64,000 nucleotides of DNA, from the NCBI RefSeq assembly GCF_019249725.2, contig NZ_CP137559.1, positions 3,426,001 through 3,490,000 of the forward strand, in the 5' to 3' direction. Position numbers and translations under genes: made by a program. Positions within the stretch are counted from its first letter, which is position 1. Each line of letters opens with the position of its first letter. Below, one piece after another: positions 8,813-15,061 of the stretch. The stretch comes from Segatella hominis (GTDB lineage Bacteria > Bacteroidota > Bacteroidia > Bacteroidales > Bacteroidaceae). Below the pieces are notes generated by a model. It was given only the letters and a program-made list of their open reading frames with translations. It was not told where the DNA came from and did no database searches.

Positions 8813-8844
8813 GAATTCTTCACTCTTCGTTCTTCACTCTTCAC
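8813..8844 (-). repeat. 32-nt dispersed repeat, copy 2
   Basis: An exact reverse-complement copy of 3117-3148 starts at GAATTC. It fills the proA-argF' gap and runs into the last codons of proA. Confidence 0.85.
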
Positions 8845-10127
8845 TTCCTCGTCTGTCCATTTCCTGTAATCAACCACTTGTAGGTGGTAATCTCTTCGAG
8901 AGCCATTGGTCCGCGGGCTCCTAACTTCTGAGTACTGATACCAATTTCAGCTCCCAGTCCAAATTGTGCGCCATCGGTGAAGCTGGTTGGAGCGTTCACA
9001 TAGACGCAAGCAGCATCTACCATCATCTGGAATTTCTTTTGAGCTGCTTCGTCATTAGAAACGATACTTTCGCTGTGTCCGCTTCCGTAAGTAGCGATAT
9101 GGTCGAGTGCTTCGTCTTCAGAAGCTACAGTCTTGATACCCATCTGCATACTGAGCCATTCGGTGTTCCAGATGCTCTTCACGTTGGCATCGGCTTCCTT
9201 CATCTTCGCCTCACTTTCCTCTGCCTTATATAATAAGGTATCAGGATAGTGTCCCTTTAATGCCTCGTAAGCTTGGGTATCAGCATGAATCTTGGTTTGT
9301 TTCTCGGCAAGACCTTCACAGAGGGCAGGGAGGTCGCTCAATCTGTTTTCGTGAATCAACAGACAGTCGAGTGCATTGCATACGCTTACTCTTCGGCACT
9401 TGGCATTGGTGATGATGCGCTTGCCCATCTCCAAGTCACCATCCTTGTCAAAGTAGCAGTGTACCACGCCTGCTCCTGTCTCAATGACCGGTACTTTGGC
9501 AGTATCACGAACGAAGTTGATGAGTTTCTTTCCGCCACGAGGAATGCAGAGGTCGATATAGCCAACGGCATTCAGCATTTCTCCCGTAGCTTCATGGGTA
9601 GCAGGTAGGAGCGTACATATGTCAGGATTCACTCCATACTTTATCAACACCCTGTGGATAAGTTCGACACCCGCTGAGTTAGAGGCGTTTGCATCCTTAC
9701 CACCTTTCAGTACGCAAGCATTTCCACTCTTGAAACAGAGAGAAAAAACATCATAGGTAACATTAGGACGGGCCTCGTAAATCATGCCGATGACTCCGAA
9801 AGGAACGGCAACTCTCTGCATGTGCAATCCGTTTTCGAGTGTCTTGTCTTTGAGAACTCTTCCAAGGGGTGAGGGCAACGTGCTGACGTGTCTCATATCC
9901 GAAGCAATATCCTGGAGTCGCTGCTCAGTAAGTTGCAGTCGGTCATAGAGCGGGTTCGCCTTGTCCATCTTTGCCAGGTCTTCTGCATTTGCTGCAAGGA
10001 GCGCAGGAGTTTCGGCGATGATGGAATCAGCCACCGCCTGCAGGATATCATTACGTTGATCATCAGTTAGCAAACCAAGTGTTTTGCTAGCTGCCTTCAC
10101 TTTTTGGAATGTCTCTTTCAGTTCCAT
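8841..10127 (-). CDS. proA: Gamma-glutamyl phosphate reductase
   Basis: 428 residues, close to the usual 415-430. It reduces gamma-glutamyl phosphate to glutamate semialdehyde with NADPH, the second step of proline synthesis. Visible marks are the Rossmann-type aldehyde dehydrogenase region GVIGMIYEARPNVTYDVFSLCFKSGNACVLKGGK, PRGGKKLINFV, and the catalytic Cys within RRVSVCNALDCLL. The C-terminus has the typical LGARGPMALEEITTYKW. The start at 10127 is preceded by a TACCTTTG -7 element at 10198-10205. The last codons run through a 32-nt dispersed repeat. argF' follows on the same strand. proB and proC are in the same window at 24.4 and 29.4 kb but not in one operon. Confidence 0.95.
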   Translation of the reverse strand: MELKETFQKVKAASKTLGLLTDDQRNDILQAVADSIIAETPALLAANAEDLAKMDKANPLYDRLQLTEQRLQDIASDMRHVSTLPSPLGRVLKDKTLENGLHMQRVAVPFGVIGMIYEARPNVTYDVFSLCFKSGNACVLKGGKDANASNSAGVELIHRVLIKYGVNPDICTLLPATHEATGEMLNAVGYIDLCIPRGGKKLINFVRDTAKVPVIETGAGVVHCYFDKDGDLEMGKRIITNAKCRRVSVCNALDCLLIHENRLSDLPALCEGLAEKQTKIHADTQAYEALKGHYPDTLLYKAEESEAKMKEADANVKSIWNTEWLSMQMGIKTVASEDEALDHIATYGSGHSESIVSNDEAAQKKFQMMVDAACVYVNAPTSFTDGAQFGLGAEIGISTQKLGARGPMALEEITTYKWLITGNGQTRK

Positions 10128-10197
10128 TTGCTATTTCCTTTCTTATTTTTATGATAAGATATTTTGTAATGTGTTACGAGTTCCCTCTTAACAATGG

Positions 10198-10205
10198 CAA
10201 AGGTA
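10198..10205 (-). promoter_or_regulatory. -7 element TACCTTTG for proA-argF'
   Basis: This is a TAnnTTTG match 70 bp before the proA start on the minus strand. No ArgR-like palindrome is seen here. Confidence 0.6.
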
Positions 10206-10291
10206 AGCATAAATATCGGAAATTGCAAACTTTATGCAAGAAAAAGTAATAGTTTTATAGATAAATGGATAGTTATACAGAAAATGAGATA

Positions 10292-10320
10292 AAAAAGGTC
10301 AGACAGCGTCTGACCTTTTT
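10292..10320. terminator. CAGAC-type hairpin terminator
   Basis: AAAAAGGTCAGAC / GTCTGACCTTTTT around AGC forms a strong bidirectional terminator. The core matches the palindromes inside the adjacent DUF1016 remnant. Read on the minus strand it would again encode Gln-Thr-Leu-Ser. Confidence 0.85.
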
Positions 10321-10365
10321 GTAATGGTGCCTCCTTTGCATACCATTCACGAACCTTCTTGTCTT

Positions 10366-10707
10366 CTACTCGTATAGACGCTCGTAATGAGACCAAGGAA
10401 GAAGGCGTAGTTCGAATTGGGCAGATACTGTCTGCCCTTTTTGAAAGTGCGTAGATAATTCAGCAGGCAGTGCCTGTTGAATTGGATTGTTGAATTTCTC
10501 AGACACTGTCTGAAGAATTTGTAAGTTGTTGAATGTCAGATAAAACCTTTTGTAATTGGCAATATTCGTATATGAGAATCCCTTCCCGAATTCCTCAGTA
10601 AGAGCAGCCGAAGCGACCTCTATCACATGCTTTCCGTATTCTGCACGTGATGCTCCGGTCTGTTCCGCTATACGTTGTCCGATTTCATGTTGTTTAGTTG
10701 TCTTCTG
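10366..10707 (-). pseudogene. DUF1016 (YhcG-type) nuclease-like protein, remnant
   Basis: The frame reads from just after an in-frame TAA near 10708 (KTTKQHEIGQRIAEQTGASRAEYG...) with no good start codon; a GTG at 10624-10626 is possible. It ends at RLLPWSHYERLYE. The text EYGKHVIEVASAALTEEFGKGFSYTNIANYKRFYLTF is the N-terminal DUF1016 domain, and PWSHYERL is its end. Intact family members have more N-terminal residues and a C-terminal PD-(D/E)XK domain of about 150 residues, absent here. Three in-frame DNA palindromes encode Q-T-V-S, Q-A-L-P and Q-T-V-S (10499-10513, 10464-10476, 10419-10437). The frame overlaps the DUF2442 gene end. It is probably non-functional. Confidence 0.7.
10419..10513. 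repeat. Three in-frame palindromes CAGRCA-n-TGYCTG
   Basis: The sites are GGGCAGA-TACTG-TCTGCCC (10419-10437), CAGGCA-G-TGCCTG (10464-10476) and TCAGACA-C-TGTCTGA (10499-10513). All three fall in the same codon phase of the DUF1016 remnant. A fourth related hairpin is the terminator at 10292-10320. Confidence 0.8.
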
Positions 10708-10933
10708 TTACTCCATGCTCATAGAGATATTCTGGCGCAATATCGGCACCATTAGCCCAAAATATTGTTTGGTCTAATCCGAATTGAATGAATTTGCTTT
10801 TGTCTTTCAACTCGCTGAATGCTGGGTATTTTAAGAGCGAGGTTAAGTCAACCTTTTTCTTTATTCCGTCATTAAAAGTACAAAGAAGAGTATAATCTCC
10901 TAAGTAGTCTACATCTTTAATCGTTAAAATCAT
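10694..10933 (-). CDS. DUF2442 domain protein
   Basis: 79 residues, the usual size of the family. The pattern MILTIKDVDYLGDYTLLCTFNDGIKKKVDLTSLLKYPAFSELKD...F...FGLDQTIFWANGADIAPEYLYE is the standard DUF2442 layout, with two beta-hairpins and a closing W-x-x-G-x-D-I-A-P-E-x-L. It lies 12 bp downstream of the DUF4160 gene; such pairs are common in bacteria and have been proposed as toxin-antitoxin-like modules, which is unproven here. The stop overlaps the beginning of the DUF1016 remnant. Confidence 0.85.
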   Translation of the reverse strand: MILTIKDVDYLGDYTLLCTFNDGIKKKVDLTSLLKYPAFSELKDKSKFIQFGLDQTIFWANGADIAPEYLYEHGVTEDN

Positions 10934-10945
10934 AGCCGTTTTGTT

Positions 10946-11167
10946 TTATCGTTGTACTTTCTTTATTGTTTCTCCTCTTTGGGCTTTACCCCAAAGTTCC
11001 ATGATTTCGTCTTCATGTTCGTCGATGAAGTCATTAATCAAACGAATCGTCTTTGATTTAGCACGTCCTTCTACGATTCTGTCTTTGATAGTAATCGTAA
11101 AAGAACCTTCTCCACTTCGTACATGAATGTGCGGTGGATTGTGGCCAAAGGCGTAAATGTAAATCAA
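10946..11167 (-). CDS. DUF4160 domain protein
   Basis: 73 residues from a TTG start at 11165-11167, preceded by AAGGAATA and by a TATCTTTG element at 11196-11203, which supports this unusual start. The family signature is the His-rich GHNPPHIHVRSGE, followed by a charged C-terminal helix region DEHEDEIMELWGKAQRGE. Usual members carry about ten more N-terminal residues (MPxISxFYGI-type), so the copy is slightly short. It forms a two-gene unit with the DUF2442 gene. Function unknown. Confidence 0.8.
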   Translation of the reverse strand: MIYIYAFGHNPPHIHVRSGEGSFTITIKDRIVEGRAKSKTIRLINDFIDEHEDEIMELWGKAQRGETIKKVQR

Positions 11168-11195
11168 TATTCCTTGTTTTTATATAATTATGGTG

Positions 11196-11203
11196 CAAAG
11201 ATA
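11196..11203 (-). promoter_or_regulatory. -7 element TATCTTTG for DUF4160-DUF2442
   Basis: This TAnnTTTG match on the minus strand lies 29 bp from the TTG start. Confidence 0.65.
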
Positions 11204-11679
11204 GTGCTTTCTTTTGAAAAAACAATCTTTCTCTTCAATTTTTACGATAAAAGTTTGGAGGTTTCGATATTATTTTTTATTTTTGCCACCAACTCTGTTA
11301 GCCCTTTTGTATGGGTGAGTGGGTTATTTACTGGTAAAGGACGTTTACGGAACGTTATCTTTGAGTCTCAAATCTCGCAAATTTGAATATGCTCAAGAAG
11401 AGAACGACAACAGGGAACGTCCACGAAGGGTGTATTGTAACCTGATGTGTAGGGCAGACAGTTGTTTGATAACAATAGTTGTGTTCTGTATATTGGTATA
11501 TTATAATGCGTCATGATGTGGGCTATCTGTGTTGTCTATCCTTTGAGCATAGGAAATACGAGAACCTGAGACTTGGGATGGACGAGAAGTAGAGACTCCC
11601 ACGTCTTTTTTGGGTATCTAAATCTAACGGATTTTTTACCGCCTAGTTGGGGATGTTCTGTAAGGCATAACTCGTGTTT
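11204..11679. other. 476-bp gene-free leader region with internal pairing
   Basis: No convincing gene is seen. A 65-codon frame at 11319-11516 has no recognisable family or start signal. Visible structure includes ACGTTTACGGAACGTT-like inverted DNA near 11340 and a GACTCCCACGTCTTTTTTGGG stretch near 11594 that could fold. The region precedes a secreted-protein gene and may be a structured leader or the scar of a lost element. Confidence 0.4.
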
Positions 11680-12651
11680 ATGAAAAAGATTAGGTTTATA
11701 ATTACAACTTTTTTATGTTGTCTTTCTCTGTTTGTATATGCAGGCAAGGAGTGTTGTTATGGTTATATAACTTGTAAAAATGGCAAGGTAGTGAGAATCA
11801 AATCTATAATTACAGAAAATGGGAAATTGGATAATTTTAATTTTGAATACAATGACAAAGGGCAATTGTGCAAGGTTTTGTCAGATGAAGATCCATGGTA
11901 TATTTCATATAATCCGTTGACTTTACAGTGGGGTACTCCAAACGTAGGTGAAGATTGGGAAGTCTGGAGTTGGGGATCTGTGGAGACAACAAACATGGGC
12001 TTTTTGTCGAAGATTTGCGAAGACTGGATGGATTGTAGTGGCGATAAGGATGTAAGGCAATATTCATTTGAGTATAATAATATGGATAATTTGGCTTTAT
12101 GGACTGAATTTAGTGATGGCGAAAAAACTGTTCATAAATACGATTGGAATAATGGGGATATCCTGACAATGGATCATTATACAGAAAATAGTGAATGGGA
12201 TAAACGTCATTATGTTTTTTCTTATGAAGATTCGTATAATAATACTTATCAGCAGTTTAGTTTGAATACATTTTTGTTTGATGCTGATTATGGTTTTGCC
12301 TTTGTTACTGGGTTTCTTGGGAAAGGTTGTCGTCATTTACCCTCTCGCATTGTTTATACTAATGACGATAATGGTAGTATAGAGGTTTTTGATTATCAGT
12401 TTCGATATACATTTAATGATGATGGAACATTGGCTACTTCTGAATATTCTTTGGATGGTGCTCCTTATGTGAAGACCCAATATAATTATGAAGAGGTTGG
12501 GCAAGTTAATCAAATTGAAAATATACGAAAGGAAGAATTGATGCAAAAATATGATGTATTTGATTGTAGTGGGAGAAAAACACGGTTAGGAAAAGGAATT
12601 AAAATTTTACGAAATAAAAGTGGATTGGTGAAGAAATTCGCTGTAAAATAA
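11680..12651 (+). CDS. Secreted DUF4595-like protein with Prevotella-type C-terminal tail
   Basis: 323 residues from ATG 11680; a GTG two codons upstream is also in frame. There is a signal peptide, MKKIRFIITTFLCCLSLFVYA. The body is rich in Asn, Asp, Tyr and Trp and has short repeated beta-strands (FEYNDKGQLCKV, FEYNNMDNLALW, FRYTFNDDGTLATSEY, TQYNYEE), the YD-repeat-like pattern of DUF4595 proteins. The end, YDVFDCSGRKTRLGKGIKI then LRNKSGLVKKF, resembles the short conserved tail of many Prevotella secreted proteins (D-GR...GI-I-R--G---K). This stretch is more AT-rich than the neighbouring arg/pro genes, which fits an accessory gene. Function unknown. Confidence 0.65.
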   Translation: MKKIRFIITTFLCCLSLFVYAGKECCYGYITCKNGKVVRIKSIITENGKLDNFNFEYNDKGQLCKVLSDEDPWYISYNPLTLQWGTPNVGEDWEVWSWGSVETTNMGFLSKICEDWMDCSGDKDVRQYSFEYNNMDNLALWTEFSDGEKTVHKYDWNNGDILTMDHYTENSEWDKRHYVFSYEDSYNNTYQQFSLNTFLFDADYGFAFVTGFLGKGCRHLPSRIVYTNDDNGSIEVFDYQFRYTFNDDGTLATSEYSLDGAPYVKTQYNYEEVGQVNQIENIRKEELMQKYDVFDCSGRKTRLGKGIKILRNKSGLVKKFAVK

Positions 12652-12666
12652 TTTTTAGACAATTTC

Positions 12667-12698
12667 GAGGGTGCGTCATGGACTTGTGGCACACCCTC
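12667..12698. terminator. Hairpin of the GGGTGYGTCATG family after the secreted protein
   Basis: GAGGGTGCGTCATG and CCACAAG-type arms pair around GGACTTGT, and a T-rich run follows. It is 16 bp beyond the stop at 12651. Confidence 0.7.
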
Positions 12699-12749
12699 TT
12701 GTATTCTGTTTTTTTGAAAAAAGCCATTTTTTCTTCTGTTTTGTACTTT

Positions 12750-13034
12750 TTACATACTTGCAGCTTCTTCGAAAAGGAATTCCCAAGCATCGTTTAATTT
12801 ACGCAAAGGGAGACGCTCTTTTACGAGCTTTATCTTTAATGCTTTGCAGAATGCTTTCAGAACAGATTCTGTTGTAAGGTCGGGAACGGAAATTTGCAAA
12901 GGACAACGGTTATTGTACAATGCCTGCTTTCTGTAAGTCTTCTGTTGTAAAAAAGAAGGCATGTTGACAACGGATTCTGTGGCTTCTGTTGCCATCTCCT
13001 CCAGCTTAATATAGTTAGGATGTTTAGAGAACAA
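12750..13034 (-). CDS. Hypothetical 94-residue protein
   Basis: Not recognised. The frame (MFSKHPNYIKLEEMATEA...) is basic and helical, with KAFCKALKIKLVKERLPLRKLNDAWEFLFEE at the C-terminus. It has no signal peptide or membrane segment. The upstream start overlaps the end of a 28-codon ATPase-like tail (13024-13110). It lies in a patch of gene fragments, so it may itself be a remnant. Confidence 0.35.
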   Translation of the reverse strand: MFSKHPNYIKLEEMATEATESVVNMPSFLQQKTYRKQALYNNRCPLQISVPDLTTESVLKAFCKALKIKLVKERLPLRKLNDAWEFLFEEAASM

Positions 13035-13110
13035 ACAAGTCGTCCATTGTTACTACCGACTGAACATCCCAAGCATAAGGATTGTCGGATAATCCCATGG
13101 TCGTAATCAT
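13024..13110 (-). pseudogene. 28-codon tail resembling the C-terminus of Bacteroidetes AAA ATPases
   Basis: From ATG 13108-13110 the frame reads MITTMGLSDNPYAWDVQSVV then TMDDLFVL and stops. The pattern TT-G-x-N-x-Y-x-x-x-V-Q-x-x-V-T-M-D-D-L-F is what I recall from the ends of AAA-type ATP-binding proteins in this phylum. No upstream domain is present. It is judged to be a leftover of a deleted gene. Confidence 0.35.
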
Positions 13111-13137
13111 TGTAAAATGTACGGCTTTCTAGGAGAG

Positions 13138-13202
13138 AAATGTGCTTTAAACGTGCGGAATGTGCTTAAAAAAGACGCATTCCGCACGTTTAAAGCACAT
13201 TT
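13138..13202. terminator. 25-bp perfect inverted repeat after the AAA ATPase gene
   Basis: The arms 13138-13162 and 13178-13202 are perfect complements (25 bp, starting AAATGTGCTTTAAACGTGCG) with a 15-nt loop, and T's follow on the plus side. It lies 6 bp past the ATPase stop on the minus strand. The stem is longer than a normal terminator. Confidence 0.8.
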
Positions 13203-13207
13203 TTTGT

Positions 13208-14344
13208 TTATATTCTCTTTAACCACAGATCCATGAATCTGTCGTAGATGATGTATCCTTCATTGGTTCTATATACCAATTCCTTGTCTTCCAGAACCTT
13301 GAGGGCTGCCTTTACGCTGCTAGCTCCACTCAGCTTGTGCTCCTTGATGAATTTGCCTGATGTAGGCTGGGTAACAATGTCATCTTTGGCAATAGCTTTC
13401 AGAAGAGCGAACTGGTTTTCAGTGAAGAACTGAACCATGTTCTCAAACTGTGGTTCTCTGCCTTGTAGGATGGAGAGTAAGGCGGCATTCACTTGCTCAA
13501 TACAGTAAATGGTAAGCTCCGTTTCATAGAGGCGATTCATGATGCATTGAATATACCAGGTATGGCCATTAAACTGGTGGTAGATTTGTTCGAAAACATC
13601 CTTCGATAGATTACCGCCTTTCTGCTTAAAGAAGTTTTGACAGAAGTCATAATAAATGCTGCAATCCAATGGCTTCAGTCCCATCATCTCAGTGCTTTGG
13701 TAAAATGGATGTTTCGGCGAGCCGAATATCTCAGCCATCAGATGATGCTTGCTGCCGGAGAAGATGAAATGCACATGTTGGGCAAACTGGATATAAGAAC
13801 GTAGCAATGCCTCTGTGCCTTTCTCTGGATATTCTGCAATCTGCTGAAATTCATCGATGGCGATATATACCTCTTTCCCACTCTCGTTGAGATAGTTGAA
13901 GATGCTGCGGATAGTGATGTCCTCTTGGGATGGCTCTATTGTGATAGATACGCTAGGTTCACCAGTTAATGGATCCATGCTGAGTACAGGGCGCAAGGCA
14001 CTGAAGAAGGCGATGGTTTTCTCTATGAATGAGGAGTTCTTGCGGACGATGTCATTGATAACCATTACGCCAAATTGTTCCACAAAGTCGTGCAAGTTCT
14101 TGGTGGCGAATATGTCAAGGTATAGGCATGCTGTATCCTTCTCTTCTGTATCCAGATGATAGAATGTATTCTTTATAAGCCCTGTTTTCCCTATTCTTCG
14201 AGGAGAAATGAGGGTAACGTTCCTTCCATTCTTCAGGTGCGATATCAAAGTCTTTGTTTCTGCCTCTCTGTCGCAGAAATACTCAGGACTTTCATAACCT
14301 TGATAGATGAAAGGATTTGCTAATTTCCTGTTACTTAGTTTCAT
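13208..14344 (-). CDS. AAA+ ATPase (ATPase_2 / PF01637 type)
   Basis: 378 residues. Walker A is SPRRIGKTGLIK near residue 47, with the family's preceding FCDREAETKTLISHLKNGRNVTLI. Walker B is VYIAIDEFQQIAEYP near residue 160, and FIFSGSKHHLMAEIF is the sensor region. A winged-helix region follows (LSGASSVKAALKVLEDKELVYRTNEGYIIYDRFMDLWL). These proteins are common in Bacteroidetes accessory regions. Some resemble STAND-type switches, but the role is not known. The single gene has its own TATCTTTG promoter inside an inverted repeat. The start MKLSNRKLANPF at 14344 is well supported. Confidence 0.85.
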   Translation of the reverse strand: MKLSNRKLANPFIYQGYESPEYFCDREAETKTLISHLKNGRNVTLISPRRIGKTGLIKNTFYHLDTEEKDTACLYLDIFATKNLHDFVEQFGVMVINDIVRKNSSFIEKTIAFFSALRPVLSMDPLTGEPSVSITIEPSQEDITIRSIFNYLNESGKEVYIAIDEFQQIAEYPEKGTEALLRSYIQFAQHVHFIFSGSKHHLMAEIFGSPKHPFYQSTEMMGLKPLDCSIYYDFCQNFFKQKGGNLSKDVFEQIYHQFNGHTWYIQCIMNRLYETELTIYCIEQVNAALLSILQGREPQFENMVQFFTENQFALLKAIAKDDIVTQPTSGKFIKEHKLSGASSVKAALKVLEDKELVYRTNEGYIIYDRFMDLWLKRI

Positions 14345-14346
14345 AC

Positions 14347-14392
14347 GCCATTACATTTTTTGTGTTACAACTTTGTTGTAATGGCAAAGATA
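14347..14392 (-). promoter_or_regulatory. Promoter with inverted repeat for the AAA ATPase gene
   Basis: The -7 element TATCTTTG (14385-14392, minus strand) is followed by nested inverted repeats: GCCATTACA / TGTAATGGC (14348-14356, 14377-14385) and an inner TTACAA / TTGTAA. An operator or leader hairpin is possible. Confidence 0.55.
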
Positions 14393-14422
14393 CAACTATT
14401 TATTGAATATGCAAAAGAAAAA

Positions 14423-14457
14423 GGCAGAAAGTTGAGGAATATTCTCAATTTTCTGCC
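14423..14457. terminator. Terminator after the IS1380/DUF6377 chimera
   Basis: A 14-bp stem GGCAGAAAGTTGAG / CTCAATTTTCTGCC (one G-U pair) lies 5 bp past the stop at 14463 on the minus strand. It was probably the terminator of the lost DUF6377 paralogue. Confidence 0.7.
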
Positions 14458-14462
14458 ATTTA

Positions 14463-14918
14463 TTAGCCTATCACATTGCATAGTTGGTTGATGGCTGCAT
14501 CAAAAGTGGTGAGGTCTTTGGCTCGCTTTCTGATGGAAACGAACAGTAGTAAAGTATTGAGAGTGTCAGCCGTATTGAAATCGTAGTTCTTACCCGTATC
14601 TGATGTGTATGAAATGTTTTCTTGCGTCAGCTCCTTTATCGCTCTGAGGATAGTGTCAGAGCTACAAGTGCGAAGTGTCGGATGAAGCGAGAGATGGTTC
14701 AGCAAATGAGTAGTGACATCCTCAATACATGAGCCACCACAGAAGTAGATACTCATGAGAGAACGGATGATTTCGCTGTACCGATAACCGAACGATTTAC
14801 ACCTTAGACCGAGGGTTGAGTCGATTACAGATGACAATGTGGAGTCAAATGCTCCATGATTGAAAATATTCACTCCAACAGGAGTGAGTTTCTCAGATTT
14901 AATTTGTATCTTTGCCAT
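14463..14918 (-). pseudogene. IS1380-family transposase fragment fused to a DUF6377 gene end
   Basis: Residues 1-125 (MAKIQIKSEKLTP...YSEIIRSLMSIYFCGGS..EDVTTHLL.HLSLHPTLRTCSSDTILRAIKEL) are the N-terminal part of an IS1380 transposase. The catalytic DDE part is missing. The last 24 residues, IRKRAKDLTTFDAAINQLCN plus VIG, are copied from the C-terminus of the DUF6377 protein at 17714-19351. The DNA 14468-14536 matches 17719-17787 at 68 of 69 positions. The chimeric frame is accidental. The transposase part ends abruptly where the duplicated segment begins (near 14537), so the event that joined them also removed about two thirds of the IS. Confidence 0.85.
14468..14536 (-). repeat. 69-bp duplicate of the DUF6377 gene 3' end
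   Basis: It differs from 17719-17787 at one base (14520). Both copies end a reading frame on the minus strand. The GH2 gene lies between them. Confidence 0.9.
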
Positions 14919-15058
14919 GTCATATCAGAGTTTTGCTTGTTTATTTTTGCAACACTAAGATAAGTGAATTCTTCGACATGACAAAATCCTGGTCAACTTT
15001 TGTTGCTCAGGTACTTAGAGGATTTAATTTATAATAGTGTTGCGGAATTAAGGGAAAA
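14537..15058 (-). mobile_element. IS1380-family insertion sequence, truncated
   Basis: The 5' part of the transposase gene lies on the minus strand. The likely outer terminus reads CCCTTAATTCCGCAACACTA inward from about 15058. The far end and the catalytic part are deleted at the junction with the DUF6377 duplicate. The surviving end stops about 3 bp before the GH2 start codon. Confidence 0.7.
14942..14949 (+). promoter_or_regulatory. Outward-facing -7-like element in the IS1380 end
   Basis: TATTTTTG on the plus strand matches TAnnTTTG and lies 112 bp before the GH2 ATG. No TTTG at the usual 19-21 bp spacing is seen, so the support is weak. IS1380 relatives in Bacteroides are known to drive neighbouring genes from their ends. 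Confidence 0.35.
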
Positions 15059-15061
15059 ACA

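Noticed and set aside
11319..11516. 65-codon open frame (MGYLLVKDVYGTLSLSLKSR...)
   Set aside because: No ribosome site or recognised family; kept only as part of the unexplained region.
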